A stretch of DNA of 64,000 nt from Pseudooceanicola endophyticus (GTDB lineage: Bacteria; Pseudomonadota; Alphaproteobacteria; Rhodobacterales; Rhodobacteraceae). The position numbers were made by a program, and so were the translations under genes. Shown here piece by piece: positions 53,468-61,859 of the stretch (position 1 is the stretch's first letter; each line of letters begins with the position of its first letter). The stretch covers positions 62,001 through 126,000 of the forward strand of contig NZ_JAHIAB010000004.1 in assembly GCF_018760365.1 (NCBI RefSeq), written 5' to 3'. Under the pieces are notes generated by a model. That model saw nothing but the letters and a program-made list of their open reading frames with translations, ran no database searches and had not been told where the DNA came from.

Positions 53468-54505
53468 ATGACCATCACCAGACGGCAAGCCCTGGGCGCC
53501 ATGGGGGCCATGGGCCTCGGCGCCATGCTGCCCCGCTACGCCTTTGCCCAGGATGCCGAAACCCTTGTCGTGCCGACCCTCGGCGGCGTTTGGGAACAGT
53601 TCTGGCGCGACAACATCGCCCCCGCCTTCGAGAAGAAGACCGGTGCCAAGGTCACGCTTGATGTCGGCAACGGCCGCGTCTTCGGTGCCAACCTGCGCGC
53701 CGCCGGTATCGAGAACCCGCCCTATTCCATCGTGATGACCAACGAGGTCTTCGCCCAGGGCCTGCGCAAGGAGGGCTATTTCGAAAAGCTCGATCTGGCG
53801 AAGATCCCGAACTACGCCGACCTCTACCCGATCGCCAAGACCGATGACGGCGCCGCGCTGGTCGCCTGCTATTCGCCCATCGGCATCGGCTACCGCTCTG
53901 ACATTCTGGCGAAAAAGCCCACCGGCTGGCGCGATTTCTGGGACAACCCGGATGTGAAGGGCCAGATCGGCCTTTACAACTTCGCCAACTCCGCCGGGAA
54001 GATGGAGCTGCTGCTGTTCTCCAAGATCTTCGGCAAGGACCAGTACGACACCGACGCGGGCTTTGCCGCGCTGAAGAAGCTGGGCAGCACCATTCAGGTC
54101 GACATCAACCTGTCCACCGCGCTTGCCCAGGGCGAGATCGTCATCGCGCCCTTCGACTTTGCCGAGATCGCGCGCCTGAAGAAGCAGGGCCTGCCGGTGG
54201 ATTACATCATCCCCGAAGAGGGCCTGATCGCCTTCGACCAGACGATGAACATCTGCGCCCATGCCCCCCACAAGGATCTGGCCTATGCCTACATCGATTT
54301 CCTGATCTCGCCCGAGATCCAGGAGATGATGATGAAGCAGTTCTACATCTCGCCGACCAACTCCAAGGTCGTGGTGCCGGACGACCTGAAGGAACAGGTC
54401 CCCGTGTCGGGCAAGGAGATGGACAAGATCCTGCAATGGGACTGGGCCTTCGTGAACGAGAACCAGGACAAGCTCTCCGAGCAATGGGCCAAGGAAGTGG
54501 GCTGA
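53468..54505 (+). CDS. ABC transporter substrate-binding protein (PotD/COG0687 type), twin-arginine signal
   Basis: A 345-residue extracellular binding protein. The N-terminus MTITRRQALGAMGAMGLGAM has a twin-arginine motif (TRRQAL) before the hydrophobic stretch and an AFAQ cleavage site near residue 28, so it may be exported folded. The mature part starts ETLVVPTLGGVWEQFWRDN and has MTNEVFAQGLRKEGYFEKLD. This differs from the YNWSDYI opening of true polyamine binders, so the ligand need not be a polyamine. ATG 53468 follows GGAG by six bases. A partial terminator separates it from the ATPase gene. Confidence 0.87.
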   Translation: MTITRRQALGAMGAMGLGAMLPRYAFAQDAETLVVPTLGGVWEQFWRDNIAPAFEKKTGAKVTLDVGNGRVFGANLRAAGIENPPYSIVMTNEVFAQGLRKEGYFEKLDLAKIPNYADLYPIAKTDDGAALVACYSPIGIGYRSDILAKKPTGWRDFWDNPDVKGQIGLYNFANSAGKMELLLFSKIFGKDQYDTDAGFAALKKLGSTIQVDINLSTALAQGEIVIAPFDFAEIARLKKQGLPVDYIIPEEGLIAFDQTMNICAHAPHKDLAYAYIDFLISPEIQEMMMKQFYISPTNSKVVVPDDLKEQVPVSGKEMDKILQWDWAFVNENQDKLSEQWAKEVG

Positions 54506-54524
54506 GGCCCGTTCCGGCACCGAC

Positions 54525-54553
54525 CGGGGTCGCGTTCCGCGCGGCCCCGTTTT
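54525..54553 (+). terminator. Intercistronic partial terminator after the binding-protein gene
   Basis: CGGGG pairs with CCCCG and an inner CGCG with CGCG, with a small internal bulge, followed by TTTT. It probably lowers expression of the ATPase and permeases relative to the binding protein. Confidence 0.6.
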
Positions 54554-54587
54554 GCACTTCTGAACGTACCCCAAGGCAGGCAAGCAG

Positions 54588-55640
54588 ATGACCGAAGTTA
54601 GGTTGGACGGGCTGACCAAGATCTATTCAGGCCACAAACCGGCGGTAGATGCGATTTCACTGACGATCCCTTCAGGGCAGTTCGTCTCGCTTCTCGGGCC
54701 TTCGGGCTGCGGCAAGACCACGACACTGAAGATGCTGGCCGGCTTCGAGGATGTCTCGAGCGGCGCGATCACCTTCGATGGTCAGGACGTGGTGCGCGTG
54801 CCCGCCGAGGACCGCGACATCGGCATGGTGTTCCAGAACTATGCGCTGTTCCCGCACATGACGGTGTTCCAGAACCTCGCCTTCGGGCTGGAGATGCGCA
54901 AGATCGGCAAGGCCGAGATCAAGCGCCGCGTCCAGGCCACGCTGGAGATGGTGCAGCTGGATCACCTGGCAGACCGTTACCCGGCGCAGCTTTCGGGCGG
55001 CCAGCAGCAGCGCGTCGCCATCGGCCGCGCCCTGGTGATCGAGCCCCGCATCCTGCTGCTGGACGAACCGCTTGCCAACCTCGACGCCAAGCTGCGCGAG
55101 GAGATGCGGGTCTTCATCCGCGCCCTGCAAAAGCGCGTCGGCATCACCACGGTCTATGTCACCCATGATCAGGCCGAGGCGATGACCATGTCCGATCTGG
55201 TGGTGGTGATGTTCGATGGCACCATCGCCCAGGCCGGCGCCCCGAGCGAGATCTACGAACAGCCCCGTTCCGCCACCGTGGCGGGCTTCGTCGGTCAGGT
55301 GAACCTGATCCCCGCCGTGGTCGAAGCGCATCGCCCCGATCACGTCGACACGCCGTTCGGAGAGATCCCGCTGCCCTTCCCGGCGCAGCCCGGTGCAAAG
55401 GTCACGCTGGTCCTGCGCCCCGAGGCGGTGGACCTGCATCGCGCCGATGCCGGGCAGGGCGTGCCCGCCAAGGTGATCAGCCTGCAATATTCCGGCGCCA
55501 TCGTGGATTACGTTCTGGAGTTCGCCGACGGCACCCGCATGGACGTCAAGACCATCCCGCGCCATCGCGTCATGGTCGGGGACGAGGTGCGCCTGTCGGT
55601 CGACCCGTCGCGGTTCTGGATGCTGGACGGGGAGGGCTGA
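54588..55640 (+). CDS. ABC transporter ATP-binding protein (PotA type)
   Basis: A 350-residue ABC ATPase with a C-terminal TOBE domain. Walker A is GPSGCGKTTTL, the Q-loop FQNYALFPHM, the signature LSGGQQQRVAIGRALV, Walker B LLLLDEPLANLD and the H-loop VTHDQAEAM. The TOBE part includes VTLVLRPEAVDLHRADAG. It is followed after one base by the first permease gene. It serves the PotD-type importer whose binding protein precedes it, not the polyamine system at 3617-7802, which has its own ATPase. Confidence 0.9.
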   Translation: MTEVRLDGLTKIYSGHKPAVDAISLTIPSGQFVSLLGPSGCGKTTTLKMLAGFEDVSSGAITFDGQDVVRVPAEDRDIGMVFQNYALFPHMTVFQNLAFGLEMRKIGKAEIKRRVQATLEMVQLDHLADRYPAQLSGGQQQRVAIGRALVIEPRILLLDEPLANLDAKLREEMRVFIRALQKRVGITTVYVTHDQAEAMTMSDLVVVMFDGTIAQAGAPSEIYEQPRSATVAGFVGQVNLIPAVVEAHRPDHVDTPFGEIPLPFPAQPGAKVTLVLRPEAVDLHRADAGQGVPAKVISLQYSGAIVDYVLEFADGTRMDVKTIPRHRVMVGDEVRLSVDPSRFWMLDGEG

Positions 55641-55641
55641 G

Positions 55642-56484
55642 ATGCGCCAGCGCACCGCCATCCTTCTTCTGCTGCCGGCGGCGATCCTGCTGACGGTCTT
55701 CCTGGCCGTGCCCTATGTCACGGTCATCACCTCGGCCTTCCGCACGCCGGGCGAGGGCACCCCCTTCGGTGAGGGTTACACCCTTGGCAACTTCGGGCGC
55801 ATCTTCTCGCAGTGGTACTACATCGGCCAGGCGCTGAACACGATGCTGATCGGGGCGATCACCACGCTGGTGACGCTGCTGATCGCGCTGCCGGTGGCCT
55901 TCCAGCTGGCTCGGCCCAAGCTGTTCCTGCGGGGGCTGGCCTATGGCATCGTGCTCTCGCCGCTGCTGGTGGGCATCGTCATCCGCAGCTACGGCTGGAC
56001 GATCCTGCTGGGCAACAACGGCGTCATCAACCGGACCCTGCGGGACTGGGGGCTGATCGACCACCCGCTGCCGCTGATGTACAACACGCTGGGCATCATC
56101 ATCGCGCTGACCCATGTCTTCCTGCCCTTCATGATCCTGCCCATCATGAGCGCGGTGCAGGGCATCGACCCTTCGGTGCCCGCCGCGGCGCGCTCGCTTG
56201 GCGCCAAGCGCTTCACGGTGATCCGCCGGGTGCTGCTGCCGCTGGCGATGCCCGGCATCCAGTCCGGCTGCATTCTGGTCTTCGTGCTCTCGCTGTCGTC
56301 CTACGTGACGCCCGCCCTGATCGGCGGCTTCCGGGTCAAGACCACCGCCGTCACCGTGGTCGATGCCATGCTCGACACCTTCCAGTGGCCCTTCGGCGCG
56401 GCCCTTGCCCTGACCCTTGCGGTGGTCGGCGGCGGCACCGTGCTGATCTTCGCCCGCCTCACCCGGATCAAGTGGAAAACCTGA
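55642..56484 (+). CDS. ABC transporter permease (PotB type)
   Basis: A 280-residue permease with six helices and the EAA loop [20 protein letters not shown] in the C-terminal half. The stop overlaps the start of the next permease gene by one base (TGATG). The periplasmic loop after helix 1 (FRTPGEGTPFGEGYTLGNFG) is where it meets the binding protein. Part of the dioxygenase-linked importer of unknown substrate. Confidence 0.9.
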   Translation: MRQRTAILLLLPAAILLTVFLAVPYVTVITSAFRTPGEGTPFGEGYTLGNFGRIFSQWYYIGQALNTMLIGAITTLVTLLIALPVAFQLARPKLFLRGLAYGIVLSPLLVGIVIRSYGWTILLGNNGVINRTLRDWGLIDHPLPLMYNTLGIIIALTHVFLPFMILPIMSAVQGIDPSVPAAARSLGAKRFTVIRRVLLPLAMPGIQSGCILVFVLSLSSYVTPALIGGFRVKTTAVTVVDAMLDTFQWPFGAALALTLAVVGGGTVLIFARLTRIKWKT

Positions 56485-57266
56485 TGTCGCGCTGGACTCT
56501 CAATATCTTCTGCCTGCTGGTCTACATCTTCCTGATGGCGCCGATCATCGTCGTCATCGGGGCCTCGCTGAACGCGGGGGCCTTCCTGACCTTCCCGCCG
56601 CAGGGCCTGTCGCTGCGCTGGTACGTGACCTTCTTCCACAACGACGTGTTCCTGCGCGCCATCGGCACCTCGCTCTGGGTGGCGGCGATCGCCACCTTCT
56701 TCTCGGTGATCATCGGCACCATGGCGGCGCTCTACTACGTGCATTTCGCCGGCAAGCGGAAGGAATGGCTGCGCGTCGCGCTGATCTCTCCGCTGCTGCT
56801 GCCCGAGATCCTGACGGCGGTGGCGCTGCTGTTCTTCCTCTACGGGGTGGGAATCGGCACCAAGACCATGTTCGGGATGCTGGTCGGCCACGTGCTGATG
56901 ACGCTGCCCTTCGTCTTCATGAACGTCTCGGCCAGCCTTGAAAGCTACGATACCGACTGGACCATGGCCGCGCGTTCGCTGGGGGCGAAACCCTGGGTGC
57001 GCTTCCGCCGCATCGTGTTGCCGCTGATCAAGCCCGGCCTGATCGGGGGCACGCTGTTCTCCTTCGTGATCTCCTTCGACATCTACACGATCTCGCTGCT
57101 GCTCAAGAGCATCGGCACCGCGACGCTGCCGATCCAGCTCTTTGATTACCTCAAGACCAACTACACGCCGGAAGCGGCAGCGGTCTCCTCGGTGTCGATT
57201 CTGGCGACCCTGGCGGTGGTGATCTTCGTCGAGAAGGTCGTGGGCCTGAAGGTCCACAAGTTCTGA
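56484..57266 (+). CDS. ABC transporter permease (PotC type)
   Basis: A 260-residue permease with six helices, beginning [20 protein letters not shown], with the EAA loop [20 protein letters not shown]. The start codon overlaps the previous stop by one base, so translation is coupled; the open frame upstream to 55812 is not coding. It pairs with the preceding permease. An imperfect hairpin follows the stop codon. Confidence 0.9.
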   Translation: MSRWTLNIFCLLVYIFLMAPIIVVIGASLNAGAFLTFPPQGLSLRWYVTFFHNDVFLRAIGTSLWVAAIATFFSVIIGTMAALYYVHFAGKRKEWLRVALISPLLLPEILTAVALLFFLYGVGIGTKTMFGMLVGHVLMTLPFVFMNVSASLESYDTDWTMAARSLGAKPWVRFRRIVLPLIKPGLIGGTLFSFVISFDIYTISLLLKSIGTATLPIQLFDYLKTNYTPEAAAVSSVSILATLAVVIFVEKVVGLKVHKF

Positions 57267-57280
57267 TCCCGCAGACTGTA

Positions 57281-57321
57281 CCCCGGGGCCGTTTTCATCA
57301 GGAAAAACAGCGGCACCGGGG
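57281..57321 (+). terminator. Imperfect hairpin after the permease gene
   Basis: CCCCGG / CCGGGG, GCC / GGC and GTTTT / AAAAC pair in series around the loop CATCAGGA. No T run follows, so it is a weak terminator candidate. Confidence 0.35.
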
Positions 57322-57366
57322 CGCAGTGCCCAAAAGCGGCACTTCGCGCGCGGGATGCGAAATTCC

Positions 57367-57395
57367 TTGCGCGCCCCGGGGGAACCCTCTATAGC
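57367..57395 (+). promoter_or_regulatory. Predicted promoter of serC-serA
   Basis: TTGCGC (57367-57372) and TATAGC (57390-57395) with a 17-base spacer. Confidence 0.6.
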
Positions 57396-57400
57396 CAGCG

Positions 57401-57449
57401 ACGGGACACCCTTCCCCAACGAAGGGCGTATATCTGTAAGGATACCAGA
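57401..57449 (+). ncRNA. Candidate serC leader RNA motif
   Basis: The short leader holds the hairpin CCCTTC-CCCAAC-GAAGGG (57409-57426), with ACG and CGT pairing outside it across a bulge, then GTATATCTGTAAGGATAC, which can fold over the AAGGA ribosome-binding site. Alphaproteobacterial serC-serA operons are known to carry a conserved serC leader motif; match to its covariance model was not tested. Confidence 0.5.
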
Positions 57450-57450
57450 A

Positions 57451-58605
57451 ATGGCTATCGAAGCTCCGGCCACGCGTCCGGCAAATCCGCGTTTCTCCTC
57501 TGGCCCCTGTGCCAAGATCCCCTCCTACACGCTCGACATGCTTGCTGACGCCCCGCTGGGCCGCAGTCACCGTGCCGCCATCGGCAAGGAAAAGCTGAAA
57601 GCCGCGATCGAAGAGACGCGCGAGATTCTGGGCGTGCCCGCCGACTACAAGATCGGCATCGTTCCCGCTTCCGACACCGGCGCCGTCGAAATGGCGATGT
57701 GGTCGCTGCTGGGCGCCCGCAAGGCCACCATGCTGGCCTGGGAATCCTTCGGCGCAGGCTGGGTCACCGATGTCGTCAAGCAGCTGAAGCTGGATGCCGA
57801 GGTCAAGACCGCCGACTACGGTCAGATCGTCGACCTGGCGACCGTCGATTTCAACACCGATGTCGTCTTCACCTGGAACGGCACCACCTCGGGCGTGCGC
57901 GTGCCGAACGGTGACGCGATCCCCGCCGACCGCGAAGGCCTGACCATCTGCGATGCGACCTCGGCCGCCTTCGCGCAGGACCTGCCCTGGGACAAGCTCG
58001 ATGTCGTGACCTTCTCCTGGCAGAAGGTGATGGGCGGCGAAGCAGCCCACGGCATGCTGATCCTGTCCCCGCGCGCCGTCGCGCGTCTGGAAAGCTACAC
58101 CCCCGCATGGCCGATGCCGAAGATCTTCCGCATGACCAAGGGTGGCAAGCTGAACGAAGGCATCTTCAAGGGCGAAACCATCAACACCCCCTCCATGCTG
58201 GCGGTCGAGGATTACCTCGTGGCCCTCGCATGGGGTCGTGAGGTGGGCGGCTTCGCAGGTCTGAAGGCCCGCGCCGACGCCAATGCCAAGACCATCTGGG
58301 ACTTCTGCGAAGCCCGGGACTGGATCGCGAACCTGGCCGAAGATGAGGCCACCCGTTCGAACACCTCGGTCTGCCTGAAGTTCACCGACGATCGCATCAA
58401 GGACGGCGCCGCCTTCGCCAAGGCCGTCGCCAAGCGGCTGGAAAAAGAGGGCGTTGCCCTCGACGTGGGGGCCTATCGTGACGCCCCCGCCGGCCTGCGC
58501 ATCTGGTGCGGTGCCACGGTCGAGCAGGCCGACATTGCCGCCCTGCTGCCCTGGATCGAATACGCCTTCGAGGCCGAGATCGCCGCACAGACCGAAGCGG
58601 CCTGA
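57451..58605 (+). CDS. serC: Phosphoserine aminotransferase
   Basis: A 384-residue class V PLP aminotransferase that makes O-phosphoserine from 3-phosphohydroxypyruvate and glutamate. Visible are [38 protein letters not shown], the pyridine-binding [11 protein letters not shown], and the Schiff-base lysine in [18 protein letters not shown]. It belongs to the longer alphaproteobacterial/methanosarcinal type of SerC. ATG 57451 follows AAGGA by eight bases. serA follows after 72 bases that contain a hairpin. A structured leader lies upstream. Confidence 0.95.
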   Translation: MAIEAPATRPANPRFSSGPCAKIPSYTLDMLADAPLGRSHRAAIGKEKLKAAIEETREILGVPADYKIGIVPASDTGAVEMAMWSLLGARKATMLAWESFGAGWVTDVVKQLKLDAEVKTADYGQIVDLATVDFNTDVVFTWNGTTSGVRVPNGDAIPADREGLTICDATSAAFAQDLPWDKLDVVTFSWQKVMGGEAAHGMLILSPRAVARLESYTPAWPMPKIFRMTKGGKLNEGIFKGETINTPSMLAVEDYLVALAWGREVGGFAGLKARADANAKTIWDFCEARDWIANLAEDEATRSNTSVCLKFTDDRIKDGAAFAKAVAKRLEKEGVALDVGAYRDAPAGLRIWCGATVEQADIAALLPWIEYAFEAEIAAQTEAA

Positions 58606-58626
58606 TCCCTACATCCTGACGTGAAA

Positions 58627-58646
58627 GGGGCGCCCCCGGGCGCCCC
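58627..58646 (+). promoter_or_regulatory. Intercistronic hairpin between serC and serA
   Basis: Perfect eight-pair stem GGGGCGCC / GGCGCCCC with a four-base loop and no T run; probably a message-stabilising or processing element. Confidence 0.5.
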
Positions 58647-58677
58647 ACAGGACCCTTATATCCAAGGAGCCCCAGAC

Positions 58678-60273
58678 ATGGCGCCCAAAGTCCTCATTTC
58701 CGACAAGCTGTCCGCCGCTGCCGTCCAGATCTTCAAGGATCGCGGCATCGAGGTCGACTTCCAGCCCGACCTTGGCAAGGACAAGGACAAGCTGGCCGAA
58801 GTCATCGGCAACTACGATGGCCTGGCCATCCGTTCGGCCACCAAGGTGACCGAGGCGATCCTTGAAAAGGCCACCAACCTCAAGGTCATCGGCCGCGCCG
58901 GCATCGGTGTCGACAACGTCGACAAGGAAGCCGCCTCCAAGAAGGGCGTGATCGTCATGAACACGCCGTTCGGCAACATGATCACGACCGCCGAACATGC
59001 GATCGCGATGATGTTCGCCGTCGCCCGCCAGATCCCCGAGGCCTCTGCCTCTACCCACGCCGGCAAGTGGGAAAAGTCCAAGTTCATGGGCGTTGAGCTG
59101 ACCGGCAAGACCCTGGGCGTGATCGGCGCCGGCAACATCGGCGGCATCGTGTGCAACCGCGCGCAGGGCCTGAAGATGAAGGTCGTGGCCTACGACCCGT
59201 TCCTGGGCGAGGAAAAGGCCAAGAAGATGGGCGTCGAGAAGGTCGAGCTGGAAGAGCTGCTGACCCGCGCCGACTTCATCACCCTGCACGTGCCGCTGAC
59301 CGAGCAGACCAAGAACATCCTGTCGGCCGAGAATCTGGCCAAGACCAAGAAGGGCGTGCGCATCATTAACTGTGCCCGCGGTGGTCTGGTCGATGAAGCG
59401 GCCCTGGCCGAGCTGCTGAAATCCGGCCATGTCGCGGGCGCCGCCTTCGACGTGTTCTCGGAAGAGCCCGCCAAGGAAAACCCGCTGTTCAACCTGCCGA
59501 ACGTGGTCTGCACCCCGCACCTGGGCGCCGCCACCACCGAGGCACAGGAAAACGTCGCCCTCCAGGTTGCCGAGCAGATGTCGAACTACCTGCTGGACGG
59601 CGCCGTCGAGAACGCGCTGAACATGCCCTCGATGTCCGCCGAGGAAGCCAAGGTCATGGGGCCCTGGGTCTCTCTGGCCGGCCATATCGGCAACTTCATC
59701 GGCCAGCTGACCGACGAGCCGATCAACGCGATCAACATCCTCTACGATGGCACCGCCTCGGGGATGAACCTGGCCGCGCTGAACTGCTCGGTGATCGCCG
59801 GCATCCTGAAGAAGGCCAACCCGGACGTGAACCTGGTTTCGGCGCCGGTCGTCGCCAAGGAACGCGGCATCCAGATCTCGACCACCAGCCAGGAGAAATC
59901 CGGCACCTTCGACGGCTACATCAAGGTGACGATCTCCACGCCCGAGCGTGAACGCTCCTGCGCCGGCACGGTGTTCTCGGATGGCAAGCCGCGCTTCATC
60001 CAGATCAAGGGCATCAACATCGACGCCGAAGTGGGCGAGCACATGCTCTACACCACCAACAACGACGTGCCGGGCATCATCGGCACGCTGGGGGGCGTGC
60101 TGGGCAAGCATGGCATGAACATTGCCAACTTCACCCTGGGCCGCGCCGGTGCCGGTGGTCAGGCGATCGCCATCGCCTACCTGGACGAGAAGGCCAATGC
60201 CGAAGCCATGGCCGAGCTGCGTGATTCGGGTCTGTTCGAGCAGATCCGCCCGCTGGAATTCACCCTGGCCTGA
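58678..60273 (+). CDS. serA: D-3-phosphoglycerate dehydrogenase
   Basis: A 531-residue enzyme of the long type that oxidises 3-phosphoglycerate to 3-phosphohydroxypyruvate, the first serine step. The substrate/NAD part has VIGRAGIGVDNVDKEAASKK, the Rossmann motif LGVIGAGNIGGIV, NCARGGLVDEAALAELLKSG with the catalytic arginine region, and TPHLGAATTEAQENV with the catalytic histidine. An intervening domain (about 320-450) and a C-terminal ACT domain (NNDVPGIIGTLGGVLGKHGM) indicate allosteric control, usually by serine. AAGGAG precedes the ATG. A strong terminator follows. Confidence 0.96.
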   Translation: MAPKVLISDKLSAAAVQIFKDRGIEVDFQPDLGKDKDKLAEVIGNYDGLAIRSATKVTEAILEKATNLKVIGRAGIGVDNVDKEAASKKGVIVMNTPFGNMITTAEHAIAMMFAVARQIPEASASTHAGKWEKSKFMGVELTGKTLGVIGAGNIGGIVCNRAQGLKMKVVAYDPFLGEEKAKKMGVEKVELEELLTRADFITLHVPLTEQTKNILSAENLAKTKKGVRIINCARGGLVDEAALAELLKSGHVAGAAFDVFSEEPAKENPLFNLPNVVCTPHLGAATTEAQENVALQVAEQMSNYLLDGAVENALNMPSMSAEEAKVMGPWVSLAGHIGNFIGQLTDEPINAINILYDGTASGMNLAALNCSVIAGILKKANPDVNLVSAPVVAKERGIQISTTSQEKSGTFDGYIKVTISTPERERSCAGTVFSDGKPRFIQIKGINIDAEVGEHMLYTTNNDVPGIIGTLGGVLGKHGMNIANFTLGRAGAGGQAIAIAYLDEKANAEAMAELRDSGLFEQIRPLEFTLA

Positions 60274-60299
60274 GGCCCGGTGACTTTGCCGTGACACCG

Positions 60300-60325
60300 A
60301 CGGGCCGCCCCTCGGGGCGGCCCGT
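60300..60325. terminator. Bidirectional terminator between serA and the small membrane protein gene
   Basis: CGGGCCGCCCC (60301-60311) pairs with GGGGCGGCCCG (60314-60324). It serves the convergent serA and the gene ending at 60333. Confidence 0.7.
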
Positions 60326-60332
60326 TCCCAAT

Positions 60333-60704
60333 TCAGCGGGCCCGGCCCCTGGTGAAGACCACGATCACGAAGACCAGCATCGACAGGATGCTCAGCACCG
60401 AGCCGATCTTGGCCAGGGCCTCGCCCTGCTGGCCGATGGCCAGGTAGATGCCCGGCACGATGGTGATGACGCCCAGCAGCGCCAGCCCCAGGTGGATCTT
60501 GGCCAGCAGCCCCTCGGCGGCCTGCGGGACCAGATGGTAGAACAGGCCGAACAGCGCCAGCGTGACCCAGCCCAGCAGGTTCAGGTGGGCATGGGCCGGG
60601 GCCATCGTGTGATCCCCCGAGGCCGACATGTGGATGCCCCAGCCCATACCCAGCAGGGCACAGATCGTGGCGGTGGCGAAAAAGACGAACGCGATGCCTT
60701 TCAT
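60333..60704 (-). CDS. Small membrane protein resembling part of heme-copper oxidase subunit I
   Basis: A 123-residue protein with four helices (about 4-24, 38-58, 66-88, 98-117). The second begins HAHLNLLGWVTLALFGLFYH, the sequence seen in the heme-ligand helix of cbb3-type oxidase and NO reductase large subunits, and GIHMSASGDHTMAPAHAH just before it adds further histidines. Those subunits have twelve or more helices, so this is a stand-alone four-helix relative that could bind heme. No oxidase genes are nearby. Function unknown; I am confident that it is a real gene and less so of heme binding. Confidence 0.7.
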   Translation of the reverse strand: MKGIAFVFFATATICALLGMGWGIHMSASGDHTMAPAHAHLNLLGWVTLALFGLFYHLVPQAAEGLLAKIHLGLALLGVITIVPGIYLAIGQQGEALAKIGSVLSILSMLVFVIVVFTRGRAR

Positions 60705-60962
60705 GGCTTCCCTCCCATGGTTGCGGCGCGTACTCGTTCCGGTGGTGCACGCCCTGATGCCATATTACGTCAGGTCGAAACATTGACCATGTGGAATGTC
60801 ATGCCGGCTGTCGCCCCGTGCCCGCGCCCGTGAAGGCCCCGTGATCCAGCTGTCATCCTCCCGTCACGGGGCGGGGGCAAAGCGGCAGGGACGGGTTCGC
60901 CGCACCGGCTCTGGCCTTCCGGCGCCGGGCGTGGTGATCTCTCGGCAACGCAGGAGGCACCC

Positions 60963-61718
60963 ATGACGATCTATGCAATCGGTGACATTCACGGCCAGCT
61001 CGGCATGTTGGAGGCGGCGCTGGCGCGGGTCGCGGCCGATGGTGCCGGCCCCGGGGACGAGGTGATCTTCCTGGGCGACCTGGTCGATCGCGGCCCGCAG
61101 TCCCGCGCCGTGCTGGATCTGCTGATCGCGGGGCGTGCGGCGGGGCGCAACTGGACGATCCTGCGCGGCAACCACGATGAGATGTTCCGCGCCGCCCTCG
61201 ACGAGGGGCAGCTGCACCACCCTGCGATCAAGAGCGGCCGCAGCTGGTTCGACCCGGCGCTCGGCGGTCCGGAAACCCTGAAAAGCTACGGCGTCGACAT
61301 GTCCGAGGGCCGCAGCATCGCAGAGATTCTGGCCGAGGCCCGCGCCCGCGTGCCCGAGAGCCACCGCACTTTCCTGCGCGCCACCCCGCTCTGGGCCGAA
61401 CGCGCCGACGTGCTCTTCGTCCATGCCGGGCTGCGCCCCGGCGTCGCGCTGAGCGATCAGGTGATCGCCGACCTGACCTGGATCCGGGAGCCCTTCTATG
61501 CCGTCACCGAGCCCTTCCCCTGGCTGATCGTGCACGGCCATACCGTCGTCGATGTCCCCAGCCATTTCGGCAACCGCATCGACCTCGACACCGGCGCCGG
61601 CGCCCGCCCGGCGCCGCGCCACCTGACGGTCGCCGCCTTCGAGGGCCGCGACTGCTTCATCCTGACCGACCAGGGCCGCCAGCCCCTGCTGCCCGACCGG
61701 GCGCACGAACGGGCGTGA
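60963..61718 (+). CDS. Metallophosphoesterase, PP1/ApaH-type serine/threonine phosphatase
   Basis: A 251-residue calcineurin-like phosphoesterase with the full bimetal set: GDIHGQ (residues 7-12), GDLVDRGP, GNHDE and the late HGHT, plus VLFVHAGLRPG. It is of the bacterial PrpA/PrpE/ApaH branch that acts on phosphoproteins or dinucleoside polyphosphates. AGGAGG lies five to six bases before the ATG. It stands alone and ends in a repeat copy plus a bidirectional terminator. The 258-base upstream stretch (60705-60962) shows no gene and no motif I can defend. Confidence 0.88.
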   Translation: MTIYAIGDIHGQLGMLEAALARVAADGAGPGDEVIFLGDLVDRGPQSRAVLDLLIAGRAAGRNWTILRGNHDEMFRAALDEGQLHHPAIKSGRSWFDPALGGPETLKSYGVDMSEGRSIAEILAEARARVPESHRTFLRATPLWAERADVLFVHAGLRPGVALSDQVIADLTWIREPFYAVTEPFPWLIVHGHTVVDVPSHFGNRIDLDTGAGARPAPRHLTVAAFEGRDCFILTDQGRQPLLPDRAHERA

Positions 61719-61728
61719 CCGGCCTCCC

Positions 61729-61761
61729 TGTCATCTGGCCCTAAATATCCCCGCCGGAGGC
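61729..61761 (-). repeat. Interspersed intergenic repeat, copy 9a (short form)
   Basis: On the minus strand it reads GCCTCCGGCGGGGATATTTA then GGGCCAGATGACA. It nearly duplicates copy 4. Confidence 0.75.
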
Positions 61762-61789
61762 AAAAGGCGCGGCCGAAGCCGCGCCTTTT
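61762..61789. terminator. Bidirectional terminator
   Basis: AAAAGGCGCGGC pairs perfectly with GCCGCGCCTTTT around a CGAA loop, with T runs on both strands. It serves the phosphatase gene and the convergent permease gene. Confidence 0.9.
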
Positions 61790-61796
61790 CCATTTC

Positions 61797-61830
61797 GCCT
61801 TCGGCGAGCATATTTGGGGAAAGATGAAAG
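61797..61830 (+). repeat. Interspersed intergenic repeat, copy 9b (short form)
   Basis: CGCCTTCGGCGAGCATATTT then GGGGAAAGATGAAAG; head-to-head with copy 9a across the terminator. Confidence 0.7.
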
Positions 61831-61859
61831 ACCTTTCTCCGGTCCCTCATCCCTGTCCC

